From contig NZ_BCSJ01000003.1 in assembly GCF_001570805.1 (NCBI RefSeq), forward strand, positions 124,001 to 188,000: DNA of 64,000 nucleotides, written 5' to 3'. This DNA comes from Brevibacterium epidermidis NBRC 14811. GTDB taxonomy: Bacteria; Actinomycetota; Actinomycetes; Actinomycetales; Brevibacteriaceae. How positions within the stretch are numbered: position 1 is the first letter of the stretch; each line of letters opens with the position of its first letter. The notes under the pieces are model-generated. The model saw only the letters and a program-made list of their open reading frames with translations, had not been told where the DNA came from and made no database searches. This document shows, one piece after another, positions 1-8,941 of this stretch. The position numbers and the translations under genes were made by a program.

Positions 1-1
1 T

Positions 2-577
2 CGAGAGAGCCAGGAACTCACCCGGCAGCGCCTCATCGAATCGGCGGCGATGCTCTTCGCCGGCCAGGGAGTCCGCGCCACCTCTCTCATCGCGGTCGCG
101 GAGAACGCCGGATTCAGCCGCGGCGCGGTCCATGGGAACTTCTCCGACAAGGACGAGCTCGCCGCCGCGGTCGTGCAGTTCGTCGTCGAGGATCTCGGTC
201 CCGAACTCGAAGGGACGCTCAACTCGCCGGGGTCGGCCAATGACCGGCTCGCTGCCTATATCTCCGCTCACATCGATTACTGTCGTCGCGAACCGGTACG
301 GGCCGCGGCCATCATCGCGGCTGTGGGCTACCTCAGCAGGGCCGCCGCGGCGGCACCGTCCTATGGCGAGCGCGCCATCGAATCGGTGGCCGATCTCGTA
401 GCCCTCTTCGAGGACGGTCAGCGTCGCGGCGAGATGCGCGACTTCGACCCGATCACGATGGCCCTGTCGCTGCGCTCCGTCCTCGACACGGCAGTTCCCG
501 CCCACCCCCGCATCGAGGCAGGCGAGATCATCGCCCTGTTCGACCACGCCACCCGAGCCGAGGAGACTCCACAATGA
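2..577 (+). CDS. TetR-family transcriptional regulator (5' end outside window)
   Basis: The reading frame is open from base 2 with no start before the first ATG at 50. The residues upstream of that ATG (RESQELTRQRLIESAA) are the usual first helix of a TetR DNA-binding domain, so the gene starts outside the window. The helix-turn-helix follows (SLIAVAENAGFSRGAVHGNF), then an all-helical ligand-binding domain of about 140 residues. The stop overlaps the start of the DUF6204 gene by 4 nt (ATGA), so the two are probably co-transcribed. TetR proteins normally repress a neighbouring gene; the MFS exporter at 1288-2532 is a reasonable target, but this is inference. The ligand is unknown. Confidence 0.88.
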   Translation, partial: RESQELTRQRLIESAAMLFAGQGVRATSLIAVAENAGFSRGAVHGNFSDKDELAAAVVQFVVEDLGPELEGTLNSPGSANDRLAAYISAHIDYCRREPVRAAAIIAAVGYLSRAAAAAPSYGERAIESVADLVALFEDGQRRGEMRDFDPITMALSLRSVLDTAVPAHPRIEAGEIIALFDHATRAEETPQ

Positions 578-915
578 CCTGGAATTTCCGCATCACCGTT
601 CGCGGCCGCTTCGCCGGACTCGCCGAGGAACAGCGCCGCAGCCTCCGTGCGGCACAGGCCGATCACGATATGCTCTCCGCGAGCTTCTCCCCCGAGGGGA
701 CGTTCCTCTACACTCCTGAGCTCGTGAACTATCAACACCGATTCCTCGTCACCAGCGATGAGGCGGACCGCGATGACGCCGAGACGCTGGCGAACATCCG
801 AGCCGAGGAGCTCTCCGTCGCCGACCTCGCCGCACGCAGCCTGGGCGGCAGGATCACGAGCGTCTCTGCCGTCTGCGTCGAAGACTTCAAGGTGCGCCCG
901 AGGGCACGGTCATGA
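574..915 (+). CDS. DUF6204 family protein
   Basis: A 113-residue protein opening with WNFRITVRGRFAGLAEEQR, followed by a central HDMLSASFSPEGTFLYTP-like segment. I recognise this as the actinobacterial DUF6204 family, whose members are small cytoplasmic proteins of unknown function, often next to regulators. It starts with a 4-nt overlap with the upstream TetR stop, and its own end overlaps the next start by 4 nt (GTCATGA region), so it is the middle gene of a three-gene unit. There is no signal peptide or membrane segment. The family assignment rests on the N-terminal pattern and length; no biochemical role can be given. Confidence 0.7.
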   Translation: MTWNFRITVRGRFAGLAEEQRRSLRAAQADHDMLSASFSPEGTFLYTPELVNYQHRFLVTSDEADRDDAETLANIRAEELSVADLAARSLGGRITSVSAVCVEDFKVRPRARS

Positions 916-1346
916 ATCCGGATGGGACTGCAGACTCCGCTTCCGAACCGAACCTCGAGGCCGCACTGGCTCTGGCCTCGGCAACGGGTTCCCTGGAAAC
1001 CGCGATCGGCACCGCACTCTCGCGTGTGGGACTCAGCTTCACAGACCTCCGCCGTCTTCGCATCATCGGAGCACAGCCGCAGGGGCTGACCAGGGAGGAC
1101 CTCGCCGAGGCGATGGGGGAGACTCGGTCGCAGGCCATCCGCTCCAGCGGCCCTCTCGTCAAGCTCGGCTGGCTCTCCCGCGCAGAGTCCGGAGAGTTCA
1201 TCCTCACCGACAGCGGACGCCACCTCATCGATCAGGCCGAGGGCATCGCCGAGAAGGCGGCCGCCCGTTGGTTCACAGACTCCGGGCTCAGCCCGAGTGA
1301 GGTGATCGCGAGCGTGGGACCGGACCGTTCGGCTTCTTCGAGGTGA
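912..1346 (+). CDS. MarR-like winged-helix regulator
   Basis: This 144-residue protein has a winged-helix core: LSFTDLRRLRIIGAQPQGLT, then REDLAEAMGETRSQAIRSSG as recognition helices, then a wing with SRAESGEFILTDSGRHLID, the pattern typical of MarR-type proteins. The C-terminal extension EKAAARWFTDSGLSPSEV is unlike the usual MarR dimer helix and is less well supported. It overlaps the preceding gene by 4 nt. Its 3' end lies inside the 3' end of the convergent MFS gene (59-bp overlap, 1288-1346), an arrangement in which convergent transcripts could interfere. It may act with the upstream TetR protein on the exporter. Confidence 0.7.
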   Translation: MNPDGTADSASEPNLEAALALASATGSLETAIGTALSRVGLSFTDLRRLRIIGAQPQGLTREDLAEAMGETRSQAIRSSGPLVKLGWLSRAESGEFILTDSGRHLIDQAEGIAEKAAARWFTDSGLSPSEVIASVGPDRSASSR

Positions 1347-2532
1347 GGGGCGCAGTCGAGGACTGAACCCTGTGCCGCTGCCCCTGGATGCAGACGACTG
1401 CGGCAGCGACCATGGCGGCGCCGGCCGCAGCCATGAGCACTCCGGTCTCGACGTCGTGCAGAGCCGCGAACACCGCCACGCCGGCGGCGCCTCCGACATT
1501 GCGGGCGGTGCTTCCCGCTCCCGAAGCGAATCCCGGCCTCTGCGGCAGCGCGTGCATCCCCGCCGCCACGATCGCCGGCATGAGGACCCCGACACCGATC
1601 GCCCAGACCACAAGGGCGGTCCACAGCGCCCACAGGCTCGGTGCTGAGACGGTCAGCCCCATCAGCCCGAGGCCCACACCGCCCACGATGAGGCCCAGCG
1701 CACTCGTCGCCCAGACCCCGAGGCGGCTGCTGATCGTTCCGGACAGTGCCCCGAAGAACGGCAGCGGCAGCAGCGCCGGCAGTGTGGCCAGCCCGGCCTG
1801 GAACGGGCTCAGCCCGCGAACGTCCTGGAAGTTCTGGGTGAGGAAGAACAGGGACCCGAGGACGCAGAAGTTGAGCAGTCCGGCGATGATGCAGGCAATG
1901 GTGAGTCGTACTCGCGATGGGTTCGAGGACTCGGACACTCCACCGGCTGCGGGCAGTTGGTCGTCTCGTGGTCCGGGTGCCGTCGACCGAGAGGAATGGA
2001 CGATGATCGGCACGAGCGCCAGGAGGATGACCGGCAGATTGAGCCAGAAGACGGCTCTCCAGTTGCCGACGTCGACGAGCAGCCCGCCCAGCAGAGGACC
2101 CAGCGGGAGAGCGATTCCGCCCAGTGCGGCCCAGAGTCCCACGAGCTTGCTCCGCTCGCGGTCGTCCGCAGCCGATTCGGAGAGCATCGCGAGGGTCCCG
2201 GCCATCGTCGCAGCAGCTCCTGCGCCCTGGATCGCTCGCGAGGCGACCAGCAGCGTGATCGTCGGCGACAGCGAGCAGGACAGTGAGCCGACGAAGAAGC
2301 ACAGGAACCCGAAGACGACGACCCTGCGATGACCCCACTTATCCCCGATCGCTCCGAACGGCAGCAGCAGCGCCGCGAGAACGATGGTGTAGGCGTTGAC
2401 GACCCCAGCCATTCCCGACTGCCCTGCCTGAAGGTCCGAATTGATCTGAGGCAGGGCGACATTGACCACTGTCACATCGAGGAGGACGAGGAAGTAGCCG
2501 GCGCACAGCCCGAGGACGAGCACTCTCGGCAT
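1288..2532 (-). CDS. MFS transporter, DHA2/EmrB-QacA-like drug exporter
   Basis: An integral membrane protein of 414 residues from the ATG at 2532, chosen because GAGGCGG lies just upstream and the protein then begins directly with MPRVLVLGLCAGYFLVLLD. A longer GTG start at 2580 is possible. Motif D (LLDVTVVNVALPQI) ends helix 1, motif A (GAIGDKWGHRRVVV) links helices 2 and 3, and motif C-like GLWAALGGIALPLGPLLGG marks proton-driven antiporters of the drug-export type. The C-terminal half carries further hydrophobic helices, with a basic tail. It is convergent with a TetR-DUF6204-MarR unit, consistent with an inducible efflux locus. The substrate cannot be told from the sequence. Confidence 0.85.
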   Translation of the reverse strand: MPRVLVLGLCAGYFLVLLDVTVVNVALPQINSDLQAGQSGMAGVVNAYTIVLAALLLPFGAIGDKWGHRRVVVFGFLCFFVGSLSCSLSPTITLLVASRAIQGAGAAATMAGTLAMLSESAADDRERSKLVGLWAALGGIALPLGPLLGGLLVDVGNWRAVFWLNLPVILLALVPIIVHSSRSTAPGPRDDQLPAAGGVSESSNPSRVRLTIACIIAGLLNFCVLGSLFFLTQNFQDVRGLSPFQAGLATLPALLPLPFFGALSGTISSRLGVWATSALGLIVGGVGLGLMGLTVSAPSLWALWTALVVWAIGVGVLMPAIVAAGMHALPQRPGFASGAGSTARNVGGAAGVAVFAALHDVETGVLMAAAGAAMVAAAVVCIQGQRHRVQSSTAPLTSKKPNGPVPRSRSPHSG

Positions 2533-2714
2533 CCGCCTCGCCTCATTCTTCGGTTCACTCAGCAGTCTGGGACGCCACACACGCTAGTGAGGGCTGTCGA
2601 CGAGTGTCGAGGTTCCGACGACCCTCACTCGCGGTGACCGCGAAAATCCGCTTCCACCGCACAGTTAATCCCCGCTCACGGCTCGCGCCCACCCTGTTCC
2701 GGGACGATGAGAGC

Positions 2715-3398
2715 ATGAGCGAAGCGGGGAGCCAGAACGAACGGAACGAACGAGGACAGCACAGCTGGCGGAGCGGCGACCATATCCTGTGGACCTACAC
2801 GAATCCGGCACACCCCGGCCTGTACGACCAACGCCCCGTCACGGTCATCGCCGATGACGAGAGGCACTTGGCCGTCTGGCTGGAGTCGGGAACGAGGATG
2901 CTCCACCATGTGCTCGCGGACGGTTCGGGAATCCGCACGGCCGACGGTCCCGCCCGGTTCGGCGCCCCTCGGGCCCAGGGCCTCAAACGGTGGCAGGGAC
3001 CGGGCATCGTCGCCGTCTTCCAACCGGGAACCGACTATTCGGTGTGGTTCTTCGCGAACCCGAACTCTGTTCGTCGCGACTCCTTCTACGTCAACCTCGA
3101 GGAACCGTTCACCCGCTTCGAAGGCGGAATCCTCACTTCCGACCACGTCCTCGACATCGTCGTCGATGCAGACGGCACCTTCCACCTCAAGGACGAGGAC
3201 GAACTCGAGTTCGCGCGTGAGGTCGGAATGTTCTCCGACGAGAAGGTCGAGCGCATCCGCTCGGCCGCAGACTCAGCCATCGAGGACATCCGCGCCTGGG
3301 CCTTCCCCTTCGACTCGGACTATCCGGACTTCCGGCCGGATCCCGCCTGGCCGATGCCGGACCTGCCCGCCGAGACGAGCTGGGACTTCGAGAGCTGA
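2715..3398 (+). CDS. DUF402 domain-containing protein
   Basis: A 227-residue cytoplasmic protein. ATG 2715 is preferred over the upstream in-frame start at 2604 because the conserved part begins after MSEAGSQNERN and the extra N-terminus is not protein-like. Residues about 20-190 match the DUF402 fold: a beta-rich first half (HILWTYTNPAHPGLYDQRPV) and a core with WFFANPNSVRRDSFYVNLEEP, GGILTSDHVLDIVVDADG and LKDEDELEFAREVGMFS. Characterised DUF402 proteins include nucleoside-di/triphosphate phosphatases and FomD-like hydrolases that use acidic residues to bind metal; the acidic residues are present here, but no substrate is implied. It stands alone, divergent from the MFS gene. Confidence 0.75.
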   Translation: MSEAGSQNERNERGQHSWRSGDHILWTYTNPAHPGLYDQRPVTVIADDERHLAVWLESGTRMLHHVLADGSGIRTADGPARFGAPRAQGLKRWQGPGIVAVFQPGTDYSVWFFANPNSVRRDSFYVNLEEPFTRFEGGILTSDHVLDIVVDADGTFHLKDEDELEFAREVGMFSDEKVERIRSAADSAIEDIRAWAFPFDSDYPDFRPDPAWPMPDLPAETSWDFES

Positions 3399-3535
3399 AT
3401 CAGCGCGAAAAGTGCGGACTGAGCCGCCCGGAGAGCGCGAATCCCGCCCCGCGTGCTGCTTCCCCATCGATTACCTGGTCGATCCGAGGTGGTTTCCTCG
3501 CCTGAATCTCCCTGCGATCAACGAAAACAGCGAAG

Positions 3536-3593
3536 AACGGGCTGAGCGCCGAGGCACGCGTGCGCACACGCGTGTCTCGACGCTCAGCCCGTT
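3536..3593 (-). terminator. Long bipartite hairpin, terminator of the aldehyde dehydrogenase gene
   Basis: AACGGGCTGAGCG (3536-3548) pairs with CGCTCAGCCCGTT (3581-3593). Inside it, GAGGCACGCGTG pairs with CACGCGTGTCTC with one mismatch around a CGCA loop. The structure begins 30 bp downstream of the dehydrogenase stop on the minus strand and is followed by a T-rich stretch (TTCTTCGCTGTTTTCG). The stem of about 25 bp is longer than an ordinary intrinsic terminator needs. Confidence 0.75.
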
Positions 3594-3622
3594 TCTCGGC
3601 GAGGGCCGCAGCCCAATCAGCC

Positions 3623-5017
3623 TCAGTCAGCCACGTAGTACATGCGCTTGTTGACGAACTCATCCATGCCGTAGGGCCCGAGCTCGCGACCGAAGCCCGA
3701 GCGCTTGGTGCCGCCGAACGGAATCTCCGCGCCCTCACCGGCCGGGGTGTTGACGTTCGACATGCCGACATCGAGGCGCTGAGCGAGCTTCGCGGCACGC
3801 TCCTCGTCCTTGGCGAACACCGCGCCGCCGAGGCCGAAGCGCGAATCATTGGCCAGGGCCAGTGCCTCGTCATCGCTGCTGACCTTGTAGACGGTGGCCA
3901 CGGGGCCGAAGAGCTCCTCGCGGTAGGCGTCCATCTCCGAGGTGACTCCGGTGAGCACGGCCGGCGAGACATAGGCCGAACCGTCGGCGGCGAGTTCGCC
4001 GCCGACGAGAGTCGCACCCTGCTCGACGGCGCGGTCGAGCTGCTTGCGCAGATTCTCTGCGGCCGAGCGCGAGGACAGCGGCGAGTACTTGCCGTCGCCC
4101 GCCTCGGCGGGGGTGCCCTTCTCCCAGGACTGGGCACGTTCGGTCAGTCCGGACACGAAGTCGTCGTAGATGTCGTCCATGACGATCATCCGCTTGTTCG
4201 CGTTGCAGACCTGGCCGGTGTTGTACAGGCGGGTGCCCCATGCGGTGTCGACGGCCTCGTTCATATCATCGGTGTCGAGGACGATGTACGGGTCGGAGCC
4301 GCCGAGCTCGAGCACGGCCTTCTTCAGGTGCTTGCCGGCGGTTGCGGCCACGGCCGATCCGGCGCGCTCGGAACCGGTCAGGGACACACCTTCGACGCGG
4401 TCATCAGCGATGATCGTCTCGATCTGCTCATGAGTGGCGTAGATGTTGTTGTACACACCCTCGGGAATGCCGGCTTCCTTCATGAGTTCGGCGATCTTCG
4501 CCGAGGAGCGCGGGCAGATCTCCGCATGCTTGAGGATGATCGTGTTGCCGAGCACGAGGTTCGGCGCGGCGAAGCGGGCGACCTGGTAGTACGGGAAGTT
4601 CCAGGGCATGATGCCCAGCAGCGCACCGACCGGGCGACGCTGGATGAAGGCCTTGCCGCCCGACATCGATTCGATCGGCTCATCGGCGGCGAACTTCGGT
4701 CCGTTGTCGGCGTAGTAGTTGAAGATCTCCTCGCAGAATTCGGCCTCTTCCTCTCCTTCCGCGGTGGGCTTGCCCATCTCCTCAGCGATGATCTTCGCGA
4801 GCTCTTCTTTGTGCTCGCCGAAGAGAGCGGCGACCTTGTTGACGATCGCTGCGCGTTCCTCGATCGTCTTCTCGCGCCAGCTCAGGTAGCCCTTGTGTGC
4901 GGATTCGAGGACCTGCTGGACCTCTTCGTCGGTGGCATTGTCGAACTTCTCGACGACTTCACCGGTGGCCGGGTTCTCGACACGGTAGCCGCCTGCAGAA
5001 CTGCCTACGTTGCTCAT
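3623..5017 (-). CDS. NAD(P)-dependent aldehyde dehydrogenase, probable succinate-semialdehyde dehydrogenase
   Basis: A 464-residue aldehyde dehydrogenase, the normal length for the family. The start at 5017 has a strong Shine-Dalgarno sequence (AAAGGAG) and opens MSNVGSSAGGYRVENPATGE. The cofactor-binding segment MPWNFPYYQVARF is followed by LKHAEICPRS; the KHA in place of KPS recalls the Sad/YneI branch of succinate-semialdehyde dehydrogenases. The general-base glutamate (LELGG, E237) and the catalytic cysteine (NTGQVCNANKR, C271) are both present and correctly spaced. The enzyme would oxidise a cytosolic aldehyde, most likely succinate semialdehyde from GABA or putrescine breakdown, to the acid. 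No transaminase gene is nearby, so the substrate remains an inference. Confidence 0.88.
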   Translation of the reverse strand: MSNVGSSAGGYRVENPATGEVVEKFDNATDEEVQQVLESAHKGYLSWREKTIEERAAIVNKVAALFGEHKEELAKIIAEEMGKPTAEGEEEAEFCEEIFNYYADNGPKFAADEPIESMSGGKAFIQRRPVGALLGIMPWNFPYYQVARFAAPNLVLGNTIILKHAEICPRSSAKIAELMKEAGIPEGVYNNIYATHEQIETIIADDRVEGVSLTGSERAGSAVAATAGKHLKKAVLELGGSDPYIVLDTDDMNEAVDTAWGTRLYNTGQVCNANKRMIVMDDIYDDFVSGLTERAQSWEKGTPAEAGDGKYSPLSSRSAAENLRKQLDRAVEQGATLVGGELAADGSAYVSPAVLTGVTSEMDAYREELFGPVATVYKVSSDDEALALANDSRFGLGGAVFAKDEERAAKLAQRLDVGMSNVNTPAGEGAEIPFGGTKRSGFGRELGPYGMDEFVNKRMYYVAD

Positions 5018-5373
5018 TCCAGACTCCTTTGACTTTGTGCGCGCCTGTTGGCGCCGCTGAAGCAATTGCATACCTCTTTGCCGCCCGAATCGACGGAATG
5101 CGTATGCCTGCCACCCACGCTATCAATACGTGACCCGCGCAACAAGTGCCGAAACCTGGGGGATTCATCAGTTCCGAACGCCCGAGACCACCATCGCCGA
5201 GGCGGTGCGGATTCCGAATCATTCACGACGAAAACCGAATCACCCCCAAGGCCTCCCAAGACGAGGAAACGCCGACCCCGGCCGGGGATAAACCCGCCTC
5301 GGCGAGGGGAACCGTTTCGATCCCTGCCGATCGGATCAGGGGACCGAAACGGTTCCGCCCCCGTCGCGAGAAC
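5018..5373. other. Intergenic region between the dehydrogenase and E1 genes
   Basis: Both flanking genes are on the minus strand. The stretch holds the promoter of the dehydrogenase (near 5018-5150, no convincing -35/-10 pair seen) and, at the far end, the E1 terminator hairpin at 5308-5356. Short open frames here do not look like proteins. Confidence 0.6.
5308..5356 (-). terminator. Hairpin terminator downstream of the AceE-like gene
   Basis: GGAACCGTTTCG (5308-5319) pairs perfectly over 12 bp with CGAAACGGTTCC (5345-5356). A smaller inner pairing (CCCTG/CAGGG) is possible. It starts 17 bp after the stop of the E1 gene on the minus strand. No strong T-run follows, which is common in high-GC actinobacteria. 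Confidence 0.7.
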
Positions 5374-7800
5374 TCACCGACCGACGAGGTCGAGCCCGGC
5401 GCGCACGATCGAGTCCATGTCGATTCCGTGGATCGCGTAGGCCTCCCCCACCGAGGATGCCTGCCCGTAATCCGTGACACCGAGGTTCCGTGTGCGATCC
5501 CCGCGCACCCCTGACAGGAACGCCAGAGTGTGCGGGTGACCGTCGAGGACGGTGACCAGCGGTGCGGGATGTTCGGCGGGGAAGAGCTCGTCGGCGATCG
5601 CGGAACGGGCACTCGAGCGGATCTGCGACCGCTCCTGCACCGAACGGAAGACCTTCGACGCAGAGCTCAGGCACACGATTCCGGTCCGGACTCCGAAGGA
5701 CTCCAGTTTCGCCGCCGCCTCGATCACCTCGGTCATGATGGCCCCGGCCCCGACGAGCGTGACCTCATCCTCGGCGGCCGGTCTGGCCGAGAGCCGGTAG
5801 CCGCCGGCGATGACCTCATCACGGCGCCGCTGTCGCAGCAGCGGATCCTCGGGCATTCCTGCCAGTGCCTGCTCCACGGGACGAGTGGTCAGCCGGAAGT
5901 AGGCGGAACCGCCGTTCGGATCGGCGAGTTCGCGCAGAGCCTCGAGCATCGTCCACTCGAGGTCCTGGGCGAAGGCCGGTTCCCAGCTCGTCAGGCCCGG
6001 GATCTCCAAGGTCACCGAGGGAGTGTTGAACGACTGATGCGCTCCGCCTTCGGGTGCCAGGCTCACCCCTGAGGGGGTGCCGACCATGATCGAGCGGCCG
6101 CCGGCATAGAGGCCGAAGGTCCACGGCTCCAGAGCTCGGTTGATAAAGGGATCGTAGATCGTGGCGATCGGCAGCAGGGGTTGGCCCCACCGTTGCCCGG
6201 TCGAGCCGAGTTCGCCGGCCAAGGACACGAGGTTGACCTCGGCGATGCCGAGCTCGATGTGCTGTCCGCGCGTGCCCTCCTGCCAGCGCAGCACCCGCTC
6301 CCGGTCGTCGGCGAACCAGTCATGCCGTCCCGCCGGGGACCAGATCCCGGTCTTATTGATCCACCCGCCGAGGTTCGTCGAGGTCGCGACGTCCGGGGAC
6401 AGGGTCACGACCCGGTGGGCCACCTCGGGGGCGACGTGCTTGAGATCGGAGAGGAACCGTCCCAGCGCCGCCTGCGTGGAGATCTGCGGTCGCGGGGTGA
6501 AGCCGAGTTCGGCGGGCACCTGCGCAACAGGGTGATCGACGACGGGTTCGCGCTGCAGCCGCAGCGCGGTCTCGGCGCAGAATCGACCGGCGGGGGTGTC
6601 CGGGTCGAACGCGACCCACGGATCGTCGAGGTCCATCCCCGAGGCGGCCGCCAACTCGCGCATCTGCGTTTCGGTCAGCTGTGCGGCATGGTTGCCGGGG
6701 TGGCCCTCCGTGGCCAGACCCTTGCCCTTGATCGTATAGGCGAAGATCACGGTCGGTCGGCCATCATCGATGGCCTCGAACGTGGACACGAGCTGGCCGA
6801 GATCATGTCCGCCCAGGTCACGGATGAGGGAGGCGAGATCGTCCGCATCGAATTCGTCGATGACCGCGGACAGGGCGGCCGCCTCGGTGTCGGTGAGACC
6901 CGAGACCAGCCGCTCGTGGATCTCGGACGGATGAGCCCGCAGCAGCCGCTGGTATTCGGGGTTCGGCATCTGCACGAGCCGGTCTTTGAGCGCTTGCCCG
7001 CCCGGGGCGGCGAACACGGCTTCGAGGCGGCGTCCCCACGGGCAGGTGAGCACCTGCCAGCCGGCGGCATCGAACATGCCTTGCAGCCGGCGGATCTGCA
7101 CATCGGGGATGACCCGGTCGAGCGACTGCCGGTTGAGGTCGACGATCCACACGATCTCGCCGAGGCTGCGCACCTCGGGGTCGATGATCGCTTCCCACAC
7201 GGCCCCTTCGTCCATCTCCGCATCGCCGAGGAGGGAGTAGAATCGGCCGGCTTCCGGGGTCTCGGGGAACCGGTCGGAGACGTAGCGGTGGGACAGGGCA
7301 GCCCAGATCGGGGCGGTCGCGCCGATGCCCACGGATCCCGTGGAGAAGTCCACGGTGTCCGGGTCCTTCGTCCGGGACGGATAGGGCTGGAGCCCGCCGC
7401 GGCTGCGCAGGGTGTCTAGATATTCCTCGCCGAGGTCGCCGAGCAGATAGTTGATCGCGTGGAGGACCGGTGAGGCATGGGGTTTGACCGACACCCGGTC
7501 GATCGCGCGCAGCTGAGTGAACCACAGCGCCGTCATGATCCCCGTCATCGATGCTGATGAGGACTGGTGTCCGCCGACTTTGACGCCGTCCGAGTTCGCT
7601 CGGCCGCGGTTGGCGCGGTCGATGATCGAGGTCGCCAGCCACAGCACGCGCTGGGCGATCTCGTCGAGGATCTGATCGTCGCCCGAGGCCGAGGCCCGCA
7701 GCGGTCGGTCGTTCGTCCCGGGCGGGCTGACCTGTAAGGAGGTCTCGAATTGGTGGCGGTCCGTGTCCTGTGCGCTCGGTTCCTGTGCAGTGCTCGTCAT
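5374..7800 (-). CDS. AceE-like (homodimeric E1) 2-oxoacid dehydrogenase, thiamine diphosphate dependent
   Basis: The product has 808 residues from the ATG at 7800, which shares one base with the acdS stop (TGATG); upstream in-frame sequence is the acdS frame read wrongly. The protein follows the homodimeric pyruvate dehydrogenase E1 layout. An N-terminal thiamine-diphosphate domain carries GGHQSSSASMTGIMTALWF, HASPVLHAINYLLG and the diphosphate/metal motif GDAEMDEGAVWEAI with VDLNRQS (about residues 190-225). A pyrimidine domain and a transketolase C-terminal domain follow. AceE proteins are usually near 900 residues, so this one is short. Coupling to ACC deaminase, which releases 2-oxobutyrate, suggests 2-oxobutyrate rather than pyruvate as substrate; that is inference. 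No E2 or E3 gene lies nearby. Confidence 0.85.
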   Translation of the reverse strand: MTSTAQEPSAQDTDRHQFETSLQVSPPGTNDRPLRASASGDDQILDEIAQRVLWLATSIIDRANRGRANSDGVKVGGHQSSSASMTGIMTALWFTQLRAIDRVSVKPHASPVLHAINYLLGDLGEEYLDTLRSRGGLQPYPSRTKDPDTVDFSTGSVGIGATAPIWAALSHRYVSDRFPETPEAGRFYSLLGDAEMDEGAVWEAIIDPEVRSLGEIVWIVDLNRQSLDRVIPDVQIRRLQGMFDAAGWQVLTCPWGRRLEAVFAAPGGQALKDRLVQMPNPEYQRLLRAHPSEIHERLVSGLTDTEAAALSAVIDEFDADDLASLIRDLGGHDLGQLVSTFEAIDDGRPTVIFAYTIKGKGLATEGHPGNHAAQLTETQMRELAAASGMDLDDPWVAFDPDTPAGRFCAETALRLQREPVVDHPVAQVPAELGFTPRPQISTQAALGRFLSDLKHVAPEVAHRVVTLSPDVATSTNLGGWINKTGIWSPAGRHDWFADDRERVLRWQEGTRGQHIELGIAEVNLVSLAGELGSTGQRWGQPLLPIATIYDPFINRALEPWTFGLYAGGRSIMVGTPSGVSLAPEGGAHQSFNTPSVTLEIPGLTSWEPAFAQDLEWTMLEALRELADPNGGSAYFRLTTRPVEQALAGMPEDPLLRQRRRDEVIAGGYRLSARPAAEDEVTLVGAGAIMTEVIEAAAKLESFGVRTGIVCLSSASKVFRSVQERSQIRSSARSAIADELFPAEHPAPLVTVLDGHPHTLAFLSGVRGDRTRNLGVTDYGQASSVGEAYAIHGIDMDSIVRAGLDLVGR

Positions 7801-8816
7801 CAGAAGATCTCGGAGTAGGCGTTGAGGGCGAGCTGTCCGCCGAGGTGGGCGTAGAGGACGGTCGAGTCCTTGCCGATCGTGCCGTCCCCGACGAGGTCGA
7901 GGAGTCCGGCCATCGACTTGCCCTCGTAGACGGGGTCGAGGATGACGCCTTCGAGTTGCGCGGTCGTGCGGATCGCGTTCACGGTCGTCTCGTCGGGGAT
8001 GCCGTAGGCCGGGCCTTCCCAACCGGTGCGGATATCGACGTCGTCGTCTGTGATCTCACGCCCGAGGCCGATGAGTTCGGCAGTGGTGTTCGCGATCCTC
8101 TTCACCTGGTCGCGGGTCTTCTCGATCGTGGCCGATGCATCGATTCCGATGACCTTGCGAGGGCGCCCGCCGGCGGCTTCGAGAGCCGCGAATCCGGCGA
8201 TCATTCCGGCAAGGGTCGAGCCGGTCACGGTGCACACGACGATGGTGTCGAAGAAGACGCCGAGTTCCTTCTCCTGTTCGACGACCTCATACGCCCAGTT
8301 CGCGAAGCCGAGTCCGCCGAACTTGTGCTCGGAGGCACCGGCCGGGATCGGGTAGGGCTTGCCGCCTGATTCTTCGACCTCGGCCAGGGCGTTCTCCCAG
8401 CTCGAGCGGATGCCGATGTCGAATCCGGCCGCGTCGAGGCGGACGTCGGCACCCATGATGCGCGAGAGCTCGATATTGCCGACCTTGTCGTTGACCGGGT
8501 CCTCCCAGTCCACCCAACGTTCCTGCACGAGGCGCGCCTTCAGTCCCAGGTGAGCGGCGACGGCGGCGACTTGGCGGGTGTGGTTGGACTGGTAGCCGCC
8601 GATCGAGACGAGGGTGTCCGCCCCCGAGGCGAGAATGTCGGGAACGATGTACTCGAGCTTGCGGGTCTTGTTGCCGCCGAAGGCGAGTCCGGAGTTGACG
8701 TCTTCGCGCTTGGCCCAGACGCGGGCCCCGCCGAGGTGGTCGCTCAGTCGGGGAAGCTCGTGCACGTGGCTCGGTCCGAAGGTGAGTGGGTAGCGATCGA
8801 AGTCGGTGATGGCCAT
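7800..8816 (-). CDS. acdS: 1-aminocyclopropane-1-carboxylate (ACC) deaminase
   Basis: A 338-residue fold-type II PLP enzyme, exactly the classical AcdS length, starting at ATG 8816 ([21 protein letters not shown]). The PLP lysine lies in [12 protein letters not shown] (K50), the substrate loop is [18 protein letters not shown], and the phosphate-binding stretch is VTGSTLAG. Two residues separate true ACC deaminase from D-cysteine desulfhydrase: glutamate in VYEGKS (E298) and leucine in YAHLGG (L325). Both match ACC deaminase (Pseudomonas E295 and L322). The enzyme opens the cyclopropane ring of ACC, the plant ethylene precursor, to 2-oxobutyrate and ammonia. It is the first gene of an operon with the E1 gene and divergent from a GntR regulator that probably controls it. 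Confidence 0.93.
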   Translation of the reverse strand: MAITDFDRYPLTFGPSHVHELPRLSDHLGGARVWAKREDVNSGLAFGGNKTRKLEYIVPDILASGADTLVSIGGYQSNHTRQVAAVAAHLGLKARLVQERWVDWEDPVNDKVGNIELSRIMGADVRLDAAGFDIGIRSSWENALAEVEESGGKPYPIPAGASEHKFGGLGFANWAYEVVEQEKELGVFFDTIVVCTVTGSTLAGMIAGFAALEAAGGRPRKVIGIDASATIEKTRDQVKRIANTTAELIGLGREITDDDVDIRTGWEGPAYGIPDETTVNAIRTTAQLEGVILDPVYEGKSMAGLLDLVGDGTIGKDSTVLYAHLGGQLALNAYSEIF

Positions 8817-8941
8817 GGTGTCCTCTGTTTCTCTGGGGCTGTTCTCAGCGGTCTGAGTTATCTGGGGTTTGTCTCTGGGACGGCTGGTGCTCTCCGGGCG
8901 ATCGTTCGCCACGCAGTGTGTCCTGAATCGCATCCGGCAAT

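Noticed and set aside
3560..5032. 490-codon plus-strand frame opposite the aldehyde dehydrogenase
   Set aside because: The dehydrogenase has intact catalytic residues and a strong ribosome site; the antisense frame has only composition-driven length.
7801..8022. Longer start for the AceE-like protein
   Set aside because: The extra 74 residues are acdS read in another frame; the ATG at 7800 with TGATG coupling fits better.
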